A DNA stretch of 64,000 bases from Cycas panzhihuaensis (Eukaryota > Cycadophyta): NCBI GenBank assembly GCA_023213395.1, contig CM041465.1:238955741-239019740 (forward strand), given 5' to 3'. Positions 1-11,337 of this stretch are shown in pieces (the first letter of the stretch is position 1; each line of letters begins with the position of its first letter). The translations under genes and the position numbers were made by a program. The notes below the pieces were generated by a model that was not told where the DNA came from, did not search any database, and saw only the letters and a list, made by a program, of their open reading frames with translations.

Positions 1-787
1 TCTCTCCACCATACATATAACTACTCCTTCCCACTCTCTCACAGTAGCCTATATTTCAGTTGGATTGCCATTCTCTTTTCACATTATTTGGTTCTAGTTT
101 GGCCTCTTTAGATTTTTAATGCTTCCTCCTTTGGTCTTGCTTTAAAGGAAGGTGTATGAAAAAGTTAGTTAATTAAGAAGAAAACTTCCATTCTGAGGTG
201 TTCTTTATAATAGGAAAGGAACATTTTTCTTGCATCTATCATTGTATGCACTTTTATTTTCAAGTTAGTTCTTGAATCTTGAGAATAGAAAGGTTGATGG
301 TCTTATTTGATTGAAACATCTATGATTTTTAGTTTTACATCTAGTTTAAGGATTCCTTTTGGAGCTCTTATTACTGCAATTATGATAGAGCCTTTGGTGG
401 TTAGTCTTGCATGGATGATTATTATTTAGATTTATGACTTGTCTATCATCTCATAGATTTGAAAATTATCAAAAATAGTAGTAGTTTCCTTTAAGAATCT
501 CTTTTGTTTATGCATAATTTCATCACTTTTAAAAAGAATTGGTTTTATGTATCAAAGATGGAACATATTGGCTAGGTTTACATGTTGACCAATCTCTTTT
601 AAAAGAAATTTACATGAAAGTTTTTGTGGTTATCTTTAGATTTTGAGTAGCATCATCTCTTTTGAAAATGAATCATGGATGTTGCATATAGGAAAGTTAT
701 CTCATAGTTCCATATGCATCTTTAAAAAATAAACAAAAATAAAAAGAAATTACATGTATAGTTTCTAGTCTATTTGCTTTTGCTTTC

Positions 788-818
<31 letters not shown>

Positions 819-1235
819 GAATGATGTGAGTTTGATCTTGCATTTTCCTTGGTTATATTATTTTGCTCTTTCGGCTTTGCATCTTTGCAACCCTATTAAA
901 ACCTAGAAACTAAAACAAGATGAACTATTATTTCCATTAGCTTACCCTCTCTTATATCTTAGTAAAACTTAAAAGGTTTAAATGATTACAAAGGTAGAAT
1001 CCCTAGGAAGGATATTAAGGATATTATAAGTGCAGTTATGAATGTAAAACTCCCTCATCAAGTTGTGTAGGTTACTAGATTGTATCACCCCATTTTATAT
1101 CCACACATTTTGTCGTACTCACTTTCACTAAGGTAGACAACACTACTAAATGAAGACTCCTTCTTAGGAGTTGGGAAAAGATGGTCCTTTAGGTTTTCAT
1201 GAGATTTCTATTAGATCTTCCTTAGGCCTCAACCA
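1..1235 (+). mobile_element. 3' portion of a G-D type LTR (G-D1)
   Basis: The sequence from base 1 matches the second half of the G-D3 LTR (about 26143-27499) in the same orientation, including the shared start TCTCCACCATACAT. It ends at CCA (1235), followed seven bases later by the primer-site-like stretch. The 5' half lies outside the window. Divergence from the other G-D LTRs is high. It contains a short TAA microsatellite (about 788-814). No coding potential. Confidence 0.75.
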
Positions 1236-1241
1236 TCTTTC

Positions 1242-1261
1242 TAGTATCCTTACTGAGGATC
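1242..1261 (+). other. Decayed primer-binding site of G-D1
   Basis: The stretch aligns with the primer-site region of G-D3 (27507-27526, TGGTGACCTTGTTGAGGATC) and lies the same seven bases after the LTR end. The first bases are altered (TAGTATCC for TGGTGACC). About 30 bases further on, the G-D1 sequence stops and an unrelated minus-strand element begins. Confidence 0.5.
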
Positions 1262-2288
1262 AAACCTAAGAACCCCCTAGAACACTACCATATCTCTTGG
1301 GGAGATCACTCTACCCTAACCTTAACGACCTTACTAGGGGTAAGGACAATATCCTTGGTTGCCCCCATGTACATGGCATTCCCTTCCTTAAAGTGAAGGG
1401 GAGCTTATTTAATCAAAGGATGAGGGAGAGTGTCCACTTAATTTGGGTCAACTAGGGGTGATCTAAGGGCCAAACACTTTTAGAAATAGAGTTTATATTG
1501 TCTAAAAGGTAAACTAAGTGTAAAACCTACTAAATACTCTTGTAAAGCCTTATTATTCTCAAAATAGTCTATCTTATGGATACTCTTTCTTGATAAGAAT
1601 GGAGGAGGAGATATGGGGGTGATGAACCCAGAGTGGTCAATCCACAACTCTACATAATCATGGGACTCTTTAGAGGAGTCCACGGGCAACCTCCTATGAC
1701 ATTATTCCCTACCTCATGGGGGGAGGGAGGGTAACTAGGATCTAGGTTATAAACTATGGTTTCATCATATAAGAAGAGAGACTCCTTATCCTTATCATCT
1801 ATAAAGGATGTCAAGGATTAAGGAGTGAGGGATTGTTGGATAGGTATGAGATCTATGCATGTGATAAAATTGATAATGTGTGGATTCTGGGATGAATTAC
1901 GAGAGGTATTACTCTTATAGAGGGTCCTAGGTCAAGATGTAGGACACAGAGAAGGGTAAGAGGGATGCCTCCTTCACATGTGGAGGAGGGATATAAGATG
2001 AGGAGGATCCTTGTTATCGTCATTAGACTCTTAGTCACTTATTATGGTGAGGTACCCATAGCTCCTAACACTAATAGAGGTCAAACAAATTAGGTTAGAT
2101 AAGGAGGGATGTATCTCCTCTCCTTCTTGGGTGTTTTGAACACTAATAGAGCAAGTGACCAATGGTGTAAATAGATCCTCAACCTCATCAATTAACCTAA
2201 AGATCACCTGGCAATGTTAGTAAGGTGGTCAACCAGGGGGAGGCTCCTAAAGGATAACCTTCATTTATCCTTCATAGACAAATTTAAG

Positions 2289-2800
2289 TTAACCCCCTCT
2301 AAAGGAGCAAACAACTCCCATTTGGTCAAGCCATAAATGTCCTAATAAGAGGTTGTAGTCTACAACTATATCAAGGACTATAATATATGTGTAGATAGTT
2401 TTTTCTTCTAGGGTAAAAAGGATCAACACTATTCCCAAGGGTGCCTTCTCACTACCATCATAGCCTTGGTACCTCCATGGGATTGGATCAAGGGCCCCTA
2501 CCCCTAGATCCTCTACCATGTGTATAGGCATGGTATTAACTAAGGAACTATTATCTATGATATTCTTATTTAGAGTAAAATCTAGGGTGTCTATAGTAAT
2601 GGTAAAGGGGTAGTTCCATTGACATTCCCTTTCACCACCAGGAGGGAGGTCTCTAGGGTCAAAAGTAATAATGGGTACCCCACTCAAGGTGGTGCCTACT
2701 AAGTGAACTAGGGCATCCTTTTGGCCTAAAGCCTCCAAGAGAGGGGTTTATTACTTAAGGTAACTCTATAGGACATCCATCATAGACATTCTTATAGCTA
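2289..2800 (-). pseudogene. Retropepsin-like protease domain of G-C
   Basis: A 149-residue open stretch (2289-2738) carries the Tat/gypsy aspartic protease pattern. The active-site segment reads IIDNSSLVNTM where G-A has IVDNGSSVNAM. Then follow PIPWRYQGYDGS and the C-terminal DYNLLLGHLWLDQMG, equivalent to the usual flap-to-ILGRPWL region. In the family this enzyme cuts the Gag-Pol polyprotein as a dimer. Here the Gly after Asp is replaced (DNSS), so it is probably inactive. It lies between gag (higher coordinates) and the RT linker. Confidence 0.75.
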
Positions 2801-3479
2801 CTGTATGGAGTTATTGAATAATCAAAAAGGTCTTCCTCTTCCCAATGGGTTGAGGGAGTTCCCTTCAAAAATCATAGTGTCCTAAACAAATAGAATGGTC
2901 TTGGAGACCAGAGGGATCTCCATAGGTGGATTACCCATGGAAGTGTTTTATTAGGAGGAAGAGGCTTTGACAGCTTCCTTTACTACTTAAGACCTTATAA
3001 CGGGATATAATGAGGTAGTTTCAAGCATTTAAATCACCTTTATTACTTTATTTTTGGGTTGAGAAGATAAGGGGTATTGAGATCTAGGGATTGGTATAGA
3101 GGATGGTTCCCTTGATACCTTCCCCTTTGCTTAGTTAAAATAAGGGTTAGGGGATTATCCCATATTCCTTGCTCTCCTATTTTGAGTAGATTGATCATGT
3201 TACCCCATGGTTAGGGAAAGGATGCCTATAAATAGGTTGGTTTAAATTGGGCTTGAAAGCCTTTTTAAGAGAGGTATCATAATGTGGCACAAGACTTGGT
3301 GTTGCATCCAGCATCACAAGTCCTCATGGAGACAGTTCCCATGCATGAAACACCACTTCTTCTCAAGAGGAGATCTTACTTTCTTTTCCTATGAGGTCTA
3401 GGTGTTTCCACCTTTAGATAGCATGGTGTAAGAGGTTTGGTGGATGATTTTATGTGACACATAAGAGGATTAGGAAGGA

Positions 3480-4960
3480 TGGAGCTTTAGTTCCTTAATA
3501 ATGCATTTAAAGAAATGCATATTCAAGGTCAAAGGGTCCAAAGTCCTATTAGTCATATTGTTAGAGGAATTTGGGGGTTGTTGTTGGTTTCTTTGGTGAC
3601 ATGAAGGAGGGGCTACCTCATGATATTATGATTGCCTAGGAGGTTTTTTAAGACTAGTTTAGATTTCAATTGCTTATAGTTCCAAGCATTTAACTATGAT
3701 ATAGTCATAAGTAATCATCCCCATCTTTAGGACTTCAATATGAACTTTAGGTAAAGGGCATTAATAAAGAGATCATGCTTCAATTCCTCAAGCAACACGG
3801 CCTTGGAGAAATATAGGAGATCATGAAAGCATCAAATAAAGGCATGATTGAGTTCATCATGACCTTGTTTTAGGGAAACTAGGGGCTTTAACCCTATTTT
3901 CAAAAGGATGAGCTACATCAAAATAGTTGATAAACTTGTCTACTATATATTAAAAGGTATGAATCAAGTGAGAAGGATAGTGGTAAGACCACTTTAGGCC
4001 ATCTCCCTATAAGGACCTTACAAACAAATTCATTAGAATATGATCATAGACCCAATAATTAATGCATACCATGGTAAAGCCCCCGGCATGCTCAGTAGGG
4101 TCCTATAGCAAAGTGCCATCAAACTTGGGCACTTCGAGAGGATGAGGAAGTAGGTTAGTTCTAAGAGCCTTAATGGAAAGGGGAGTTGATCAATAAAGGG
4201 ATGGACCCCCAGTTGATCTAAGGGATCAACTTGAGAGATATAGGGAGATAGATATAGGTACCCACACCGATTATATAAAGGATATGATGTTTGAGAATAA
4301 GGCCATAAGGATACCCACTTGCTTAGTGATAGGAAGTCATCCCCATTCAGGGGTAGGCCATAAAAGGAGAAGAGTGAGAAGGTCTCATCCCTCCTTGAGT
4401 TGAGTGCTTACTACTTCGAAGCATTACCTTAATGCTTCTATCACATGATTAGGGGAAGATGTCGCTTACTCATATTAGGTAGAAGGCTCCTCACATTAAG
4501 CAAAACTTGAGTGATAATCTTCACTGGTCCTCTCACTAAGGGTGAGAGTGACCCATGGAAAAGGGCTCCCTATATCATGGGTAGGGTATGGGTGAAGATA
4601 TAAATGAGTTTGGTCATCGAGGTAAAAGATAGGGGCTCCTCCCTCTTGGGTGGGATTCTGAAGAGATTATGACATTTAGGAATGGGAATTAGAGGCATAT
4701 AAGTGATATGCCTAATCTAATAGATATCCTTCCATTAGGGATCTTAGTTTAGATGCTACAATATAAGAATAAAGAGGCTCTTCTTCTATAGGAGAGAGGC
4801 CACATAAGAGATAAGAGAAATATCACACTCACACCCTACCCAAGGGATTATAAAAGTGGAAGGATTAGTTTAAAGGTAAGGTGTGGGGATTATCCAACAT
4901 ATTTAGTAGGTATCAAGAGGTAGATGGGGCTAATGATAGAAAATTAAAGGCATGCTAAGG
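3480..4960 (-). pseudogene. Gag remnant of G-C
   Basis: The minus-strand translation of about 3650-4030 aligns with the capsid-like core of G-A gag (59990-60350). Shared blocks include GHDELNHAF, LLEELKHDLF and FINALY. The rest, up to the primer site, is recognisable only by collinearity. Several stops and frameshifts interrupt it. In intact relatives Gag forms the virus-like particle that packages element RNA. Confidence 0.6.
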
Positions 4961-5001
4961 TTTTCTTACTAGCAATTCCCTAATATGATTGCTAGTAGAA
5001 G

Positions 5002-6037
5002 TATACCTTTGGGGGTTCACTAATATATACACACTCTAACTGAATACTAGGGTCAATGAATAAGGATCCAGAGTCATAAAGGAGGATTAGGTTGCCCTTA
5101 AAGGGCGTCCGTGTATTAGAATGTAGGTTTGAGGACCCACAACACATGCATCACCCTATATACTCTTGAAAAGTTATGGTGAACTATTAAGTGTAGGTGA
5201 TAGAAAGAGTGGCATCCTCAAGTTACCAACTAGCCTAGGTGAGGCTCTCTCATCCTCATATAGAAGGGAAGCTATAAAGGTTCCCTTTTGAAAAAGGGCA
5301 AATAAAATATGTATGAGAAAAGAGGATGTGAAATAAAGGTTGGGAGTTGTTTTCCTTTTGCTTAAAAGATTACCTTTAAGGTTTGGGCTATAATACAAAG
5401 TTTTGTTTGTAGTTACCTTGGTTACAAGAGGAGGTGATGTTGTTTCTTCTTATTCTCAAGGTATAGTTTATTATGTGAAATGAGGTTATTTCATTTGCAA
5501 GATAAAATGTTCATTTTAACAAAGCATTTATTGCAATCACTCACTTTAACTCTCCTTTTCTTTTCACTTGAGGGAATCCAATTAAGGGATGCAAGGAGGA
5601 AAAAAGTAGAGAATGATGAAACTATCTCTTTTTAATTAGATTTCTCTTCAGTGCAATGAGGAGAATGTAATTTGATTACACGATATTCCCTAGTTTCAAT
5701 TCTACATATATGTGCATGTGTAAGAATGATAAAAAGGGTATAAAGTTCACATAATATTTCTCTTTTCTAAGTTGTGTTCCTTATATATAAATAAAAAAAG
5801 AAATGCATTCACTATTTTCCAATTTTATTTCCACGTGCATGCACAAATGCAAAGTGAGAAAGAAGGAAAGATGTTTATACAACATTTCCTTCTAATACAA
5901 AGAGAGGAAAGAAGCACCTTTTAATTAATGTTGTAGCTTTATCCTTCATATGCAATATGTATGCATAAATAAAAGAATCAATCTCTTTCTACTATGCTCT
6001 TTTTATGGAAAAGGAGAGAGGAAGTGGATGTATATAT
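5002..6037 (-). mobile_element. Partial 5' LTR of G-C
   Basis: About 1.04 kb of LTR. Bases 5080-5260 align with the starts of the G-B LTR (35440-35600) and the G-A LTR (47850-47960): GGCGTCCGTGTATTAGAATG, then a block ending GTTTGAGGACCCAC. The terminal TG appears as TA at 5002. The upper end is cut by Copia-1 at 6037, so more than half of the expected 2.5 kb is missing. No genes; open frames here are spurious. Confidence 0.6.
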
Positions 6038-6654
6038 TGTTGGGTATTATAACAACAATCATTTAAGGCTAAAATTTTGGCATGTTTTTGGCATGGTTCC
6101 CCGCCTAATCTTTCTTGGAGGGTTCCAAGGGGGGTGGGGGGTGTGGAATGCCCCCCGCTAAGAGGGGGTTCATGGGCGATAGCCCCCAACCCAAAAAATT
6201 AGCCCTATAAACCTTATTAAAATGTAAAGAGAATTAGGGTCATTTGATACAAATACTCTAAATTCTACAGTTGAGATTCATGCCTTGAATGTCCCTCTCA
6301 TATAACCCATTTTAGGGCTTTTGTTATTATGTTGTATGTAATGTAATGTACTGTGATGAGGGTGGCGGCTAGTTGTTGTTCCTAAGAGCACTTTGCTACT
6401 GAGATGTACTATTTCTCCATTCTACAGTAATAAAGATTGATACCTTTCCTATGTAGATGTTTCCCTAGTACATTGCTAGGGTTTTACCATGTTATATCGG
6501 GTGCATATGTGATTTTTAGCCTGTATATTGATGTTATTATATTATCTCTAATTTTAGAACTTGCATGTTAAATCTTAGTTTTGATTCCTATAACTATTGA
6601 AAAATAGTTTAGATCTTGTGGCAGTTTAAAATTTGGGACCTTATATTCTCAACA
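6038..6654 (+). repeat. 5' LTR of Copia-1
   Basis: It starts TGTTGGGTATT and ends CTCAACA, directly before the primer site. It aligns over its whole length with 10694-11337, with small indels in the G/C-rich stretch at about 6100-6180. Confidence 0.9.
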
Positions 6655-6656
6655 AG

Positions 6657-6669
6657 TGGTATCAGAGCC
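6657..6669 (+). other. Primer-binding site of Copia-1
   Basis: TGGTATCAGAGCC lies two bases after the LTR end. It is the standard complement of the 3' end of plant initiator tRNA-Met used by most copia elements. Confidence 0.9.
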
Positions 6670-6725
6670 ACTTTTGTTTTATAGCGAGTTTGTGAAGGTT
6701 TTGGTGTCAGCTTTTCTACACCAAA

Positions 6726-7490
6726 ATGGTGAAACTAGTAAGTGTAAAGTTCAAGGTAGAGAAATTCAATGGCAAGAACAACTTCGAGTTATGGAAGTTA
6801 AAAGCGCATGATATTCTTGTACAGTAGGGTTTATACAAAGCCCTTGTAGGTAAATCAAAGAAACCCACAGGGATGGATGATGATGATTATGATGACTTAG
6901 ACAAAAAGGCACTTAGCACAATATGATTATGCTTGGAAGATGAAGTCTTATTTAACATCGCAGGGGAAGAGACAGCAGTAAGATTATGGACTCAGTTGGA
7001 AGGCCTGTATATGACCAAATTAGTAACGAATCAAATCTACCTGAAGAGGCAACTGTACTCATTATGGATAAAGGAAGGTACAAAAATTGTTGATCATTTA
7101 AATATTTTCAATACTCTTATTTGTCAGTTAACTAGTATCGATGTTAAAATTGAGGATGAGGACAAGGTTGTTACCTTGTTATGCTCATTACCCAAATCCT
7201 AGGATAATATTGTCACCTCAATTAGTTTTAGCACTACAGATGTATTAGATTAAGATTCTGTTGTGAGTGCTTTGCTAATGGAAGAAGTGCAAAGGAAATC
7301 TAGTTTTGAAACCTCCACACTAGAATCCATGATAGTAAGGGGTAGAACATTTGAGAGAGGAAAAAACTCCAGGGATACATCGAGGTCTAAATCAAAGAGC
7401 AAAAAGAGTAAGCTCAGGTGTTGGCATTGTAATAAGACCAGTCACCTTAAGAAGGATTGTTACAAAAAGAAGGAGTTCCAGAAAAAGGAA
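6726..7490 (+). pseudogene. Copia-1 Gag
   Basis: Starts at ATG 6726 with MVKLVSVKFKVEKFNGKN, the typical copia Gag opening, followed by LWTQLEGLYM and LKRQLYSLW of the UBN2/Retrotran_gag region. A CCHC zinc knuckle (CWHCNKTSHLKKDC) lies at about 7411-7452. The frame is unbroken apart from stops at 6825 (TAG), 6924 (TGA), 7200 (TAG) and 7251 (TAA). In intact elements Gag binds RNA and assembles the particle. Confidence 0.85.
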
Positions 7491-7940
7491 GATCTTGCCA
7501 AGGAGGAAAATCAGGTGGACTCAAATCAAGGTATGGATGATGATGTCTTAGTCACTTATAATGTTTCTCATTATCACCATGACTGGTTATTAGATTCATA
7601 TTCTTCGCACCACATGTGTCCACACAAGAGTTGGTTCTCATCATACCAACCTCTTTATGGTGGTGATGTACTTATGGAAAATGAAGTTTCTTGTAAGACA
7701 GTGGGCATTGGTAACATCTAAATTAAGATGTTTGATGGGGTAGTCAGAACATTAACTGAGGTTAAAGATGTACCTGATTTGAAAAAGAATCTGATTTCCT
7801 TGGGTGAATTAGATTTGGGTGGTTTTAAGCATACAGGTCATGAAGGAGTCCTAAAGGTGTCAAAGAGTGCCTTGGTTGTTAAGAATGCCTTAAAGAAAGG
7901 AAATCTTTACATTTTAGTGGGAAGTACAGATGTCATCTAA
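7491..7940 (+). pseudogene. Copia-1 protease
   Basis: It continues the Gag frame. The active site reads WLLDSYSSHHMC (about 7585-7620) where the family has a DSGxS/T-type motif; loss of the Gly predicts an inactive enzyme. Downstream VKDVPDLKKNLISLGELD is the conserved C-terminal segment. Stops at 7719 and 7938. Confidence 0.8.
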
Positions 7941-7949
7941 GCAGCTACA

Positions 7950-9110
7950 ATATCAAAGACTATAGAAGATCTGGCTCAGTTATGGCATCAAAGATTTGGG
8001 CACATGAGTGAGAAAGGACTTAAGGTGTTGATACACTACAAGTTGCTTCCTAACTTATAGCTTTCATATTTGGATTACTGTAAACATTGTATTTTTGGAA
8101 AGTAGTGTAGACTCAAGTTTAAAGTAGGGAGTCACACTAGTAAAGGCATTCTAGATTACACACATTCAGATGTATGGGGACCAACCCCTAAAATATCTTA
8201 TGGAGGATCATTGTATTATGTTACATTTATAGATGATTACTCTAGGAAGGTATGGGTCTATTTTTGAAAAGGAAATCTGAAGTTTTTAGTGTGTTTAAGC
8301 AGTTCAAGACTCTAGTTGAGAATGGTACTGGTAAGATAATCAAATGTTTAAGAACTAACAATGGAGGTGAGTTCAACTCCTTAGAGTTTGATAACTATTA
8401 TAGAGAATCTAGGATCGAAAGATATAAGACCACTAGCTATACTCCACAACAAAATGGCATTATAGAGCGCATGAATAGGATACTCTTGGAAAGATCAAGA
8501 AGCATGCTAAGCAATGCAGGAGTGGAGCAGGGCTTGTAGGTAGAAGTTGTTCAAATAGCTTGTTATCTGGTAAATAGGTCACCATCACTTGCAATAGATT
8601 GCAAGATTCCTGAAGAGGTATGGATTGGATATCCATTTGATTATTCAAATTTAAAAGTTTTTGGTTATAATGCTTATGCCTAGACTGACAAAAGAAAACT
8701 TTCAAAGTTAGACCCAAAATCCAAGAGGTATATCTTTATTGGTTATGGTGATAAGGATGGTGTGAAGGGATACAGGTTGTAGGATCCTACTACCCACAAA
8801 ATCACCATTAATAGAGATGTTATATTTGATGAATCTCCCCTTCTGAAATCAGACAGTGGAGAAGTTAAAATGAAACAAGAGCAGAAAGATGAACATCAAC
8901 AGGTCAAGTTTGAAACCCATCTATTTTTGGAATTAGAAGAGTAGGAAGATCTTTCTAAAGATGAATCTATAATAGATTTATAGGAGTATGTGGACACTCC
9001 TCTACCAACTGTTAGAAGATCTACACGAGTCAGTCATCCACCTAACATGTACAACCTGTCTACTTCTATTGCTTTGGATTATAACGATGGTGAGCCTATA
9101 TGTTTTTAAG
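7950..9110 (+). pseudogene. Copia-1 integrase
   Basis: The N-terminal HHCC zinc domain is visible as LWHQRFGHMS then CKHCIFGK (7975-8103). In the catalytic core the first Asp is in HSDVWGP, the second position reads RTNNGGEF (Asp replaced by Asn), and the Glu is in NGIIERMN, so the DDE triad is broken. A frameshift at about 8262 separates the first Asp from the rest; frame 2 is then used to the end of the element. The C-terminal part includes KSKRYIFIGYG and the conserved VRRSTRVSHPP linker to RT. Stops include 8058, 8103, 8537, 8681, 8780, 8942 and 8981. Confidence 0.85.
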
Positions 9111-10105
9111 AAGTAGTAGATGATATCCATAGTGAGAAGTAAAAGAGGGCTATGCAGGAAGAGATAGATATATTAAAGAAAAATAATTCATGGGACTTGG
9201 TAGAACTTCCACATGGCAAGAAGATTGTTGGTTACAGGTGGGTTTTTAAGATAAAAATAGATGTTGATAGAAAGGTTGATAAATACAGGGCAAGATTGGT
9301 GGCTAAAGGCTATGTACAGAAAGTAAGTATTGACTTTCATGAGATATTTTCCAATGCTCTCAAACTTGTTTCAATTCAAGTGCTGTTAGTAGCTTCTCTT
9401 GATTTGGAGCTAGAGCAGTTAGATGTAAAAACAGTTTTTCTACATGGATATTTAGATGATGAGATCTATATGGATCAACCAGAAGGGTTTGTATAGGATG
9501 ACAGAAAAAGACTTGTTTACAGGCTCAGGAAATCATTATATGGCCTAAAGCAATCACCTAGGCAATGGTACAAGAAGTTTGATACCTTCATGGAGAGCTA
9601 AAATTTCAAAAGAAGTGAGTATGATCATTGTGTTTACTTTAAATTTATGGACAATGGCTTATTCATTATCTTGGTACTATATGTTGATGACATGCTGGTT
9701 GCAAGCAAGAGCATGGAAGAAATCAATAAGCTAAAGGCTCAATTGACTAGGACTTTTGATCTGAAGGATCTAGGAGTTGCAAAACAAATCTTAGGCTTGG
9801 ATATACATAGAGATAGGAAAAATGGTAAGCTATGGTTATCATAGCAGAAATATGTGGAGAAGGCGCTAACTAGGTTTGGTATGGCAAATGTGAAACAAGT
9901 GAGTATCCCATTAACTTCCCACTTCAAGCTTTCTTCGAATATGAGTCCTAGTAGTGAAGAAGAAAAGGTTTATATGTCTCATGTTCCTTATGCCAATGAA
10001 GTAGGAAGTTTGATGTATGCAATGGTATATGCAAGACCTGATATTTCACATGCAATCAGTGTAGTTAGCAGGTTTATGGCAAATCCAGGGAAAGAACATT
10101 AGGCT
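9111..10105 (+). pseudogene. Copia-1 reverse transcriptase
   Basis: RVT_2 pattern: NNSWDLVELPHGKK, YRWVFKIK, KYRARLVAKGY, then QLDVKTVFLHG with the first catalytic Asp, RLRKSLYGLKQSPRQWY, and LYVDDMLVAS at about 9677-9706 with both Asp residues. The catalytic residues are kept, but TAA 9140, TAG 9494, TAA 9599, TAG 9842 and TAG 10100 interrupt the frame, with no frameshift. It would copy element RNA into cDNA if intact. Confidence 0.88.
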
Positions 10106-10645
10106 GCAGTGAAATGGGTGCTTCGGTATTTAAGAGGCACAAGTGGCTACTGCATCACCTTTAGAGGTATAGGTAATCAAGCTTGTGGATATGTTGATTC
10201 AGACTTTGCAAGAGATTTAGGCAAAAGAAGGTCTACTTCAAGTTATGTTTTCACTCTTGCAAATGGTTCAATTAGTTGGATGTCTAAATTGTAGAGCACA
10301 ATTGCACTGTCAACCACAGAAGCTGAATATGTTGCTGTAGCATATGCTTGTAAAGAAGTAATCTGGTTATAGGGTTTATTGGTTGAGCATCGAAGGAGAC
10401 AAGAAAATGTAAAGGTATTTTTTGATAGTCAAAGTACTATTTACTTAGCCAAGAATCTGACTTATCATAGTAGAACAAAGCATATTGCTCTTAAGTACCA
10501 TTTTATTAGATAGGTTGTGGAAGTAGGTGGAGTGGTACTTAAGAAGATTCACACCAAGTAGAATTATTCTAATATATTCATAAAGCCAGTACCAATAGAG
10601 AAGTTCAAATGGTGTTTGACTTCTCTTGGCTTACAGAAAAGATGA
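10106..10645 (+). pseudogene. Copia-1 RNase H
   Basis: It follows RT in frame: VKWVLRYLRGTSGYC, YVDSDFARD (first Asp), STTEAEYVA (Glu), FFDSQSTIYL (Asp), SRTKHIALKYHFIR and the C-terminal FIKPVPIEKFKWCLTSLGL. The natural end is TGA at 10643-10645. In-frame stops at 10292, 10370, 10511 and 10559. This is the usual end of a copia polyprotein. Confidence 0.85.
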
Positions 10646-10680
10646 TGAAGGGTCCAGGAAAGGTACCAGGTAAATTGTTG

Positions 10681-10693
10681 TCAAGGTGGAGAT
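10681..10693 (+). other. Polypurine tract of Copia-1
   Basis: TCAAGGTGGAGAT directly precedes the 3' LTR start TGTTGGG, the expected plus-strand priming site. Confidence 0.8.
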
Positions 10694-11337
10694 TGTTGGG
10701 TATTGTGACAAAAATCATTTAAGGCTAAAATTTTGGTATGTTTTTGGCATGGTTTCCCCCCCTAATCTTTCTTTGGGGGTTCCAAGGAGGGCGGGAGCCC
10801 CCCTTAGCCGGGGGGTACGGGGGGCATGGAACGTGCCCCGCTAAGAGGGGATTCGGGTGTAATAGCCCCCGACCCAAAAATTAGCCCTATAAACCTTATT
10901 AAAATGTAAAGAGAATTAGGGTCATTCGATACAAATACCCTAGGTTCTATGATTGAGATCCATGCATTAGATGCCCTTCTCATGTAGCCCATTTTAGGGC
11001 TTTTTTTATTATGTTGTATGTAATGTAATGTACTATGATGAGGGCAGTGGCTAGTTGTTGTTCCTAAGAGCACTCTGCTACTGAAATTTACTATTTCTCT
11101 ATTATATAGTAATAAAGATTGATACCTTTCCTATGTGGATGTTTCCCTATCACACTTCTATGGTTTTACCACATTATATTAGGTGCATATATGATGTTTA
11201 GCTTGTATATTGATGTTATTGTATTATCTCTAATTTTAGAACTTGCATGTTAAGTCTGAGTTTTGATTCCTGTAACTAGTTGCAAAATAGTTCAGATCTT
11301 ATGGCGGTTTAAAGTTTGGGACCTTATATTCTCAACA
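10694..11337 (+). repeat. 3' LTR of Copia-1
   Basis: Starts TGTTGGGTATT, ends TCTCAACA. It carries about 25 extra bases in the G/C-rich block at about 10795-10825 relative to the 5' LTR. Most differences from the 5' LTR are transitions. Confidence 0.9.

Larger units (their letters stand above)
1290..5001 (-). mobile_element. Internal region of Tat-like gypsy element G-C (gag to protease-RT linker)
   Basis: On the minus strand, 5' to 3', this runs from a primer-site remnant (about 4976-4994) through gag and protease to the linker preceding RT. It ends at about 1290, just before RT would start. It is collinear with 57700-61790 of G-A: the segment at 1305-1400 matches 57695-57790. RT, integrase and the 3' LTR are missing. 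The left edge abuts G-D1 in the opposite orientation. Stops and frameshifts are frequent. Confidence 0.75.
6038..11337 (+). mobile_element. Copia-1, complete but decayed Ty1/copia retrotransposon
   Basis: It has two LTRs (6038-6654 and 10694-11337), a tRNA-Met-type primer site, a purine-rich tract before the 3' LTR, and the copia order gag, protease, integrase, RT, RNase H. The coding region stays in one frame from 6726 to about 8262, shifts once, then stays in one frame to 10645, but is cut by roughly 20 stop codons. The LTRs are roughly 88-90 percent identical by eye. No target duplication: the left flank is TATAT, the right CCTAG, and the flanks belong to different gypsy elements. Confidence 0.9.

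Noticed and set aside
5992-6189. Open frame spanning the G-C / Copia-1 junction
   Set aside because: It crosses the LTR boundary in the wrong orientation for either element.
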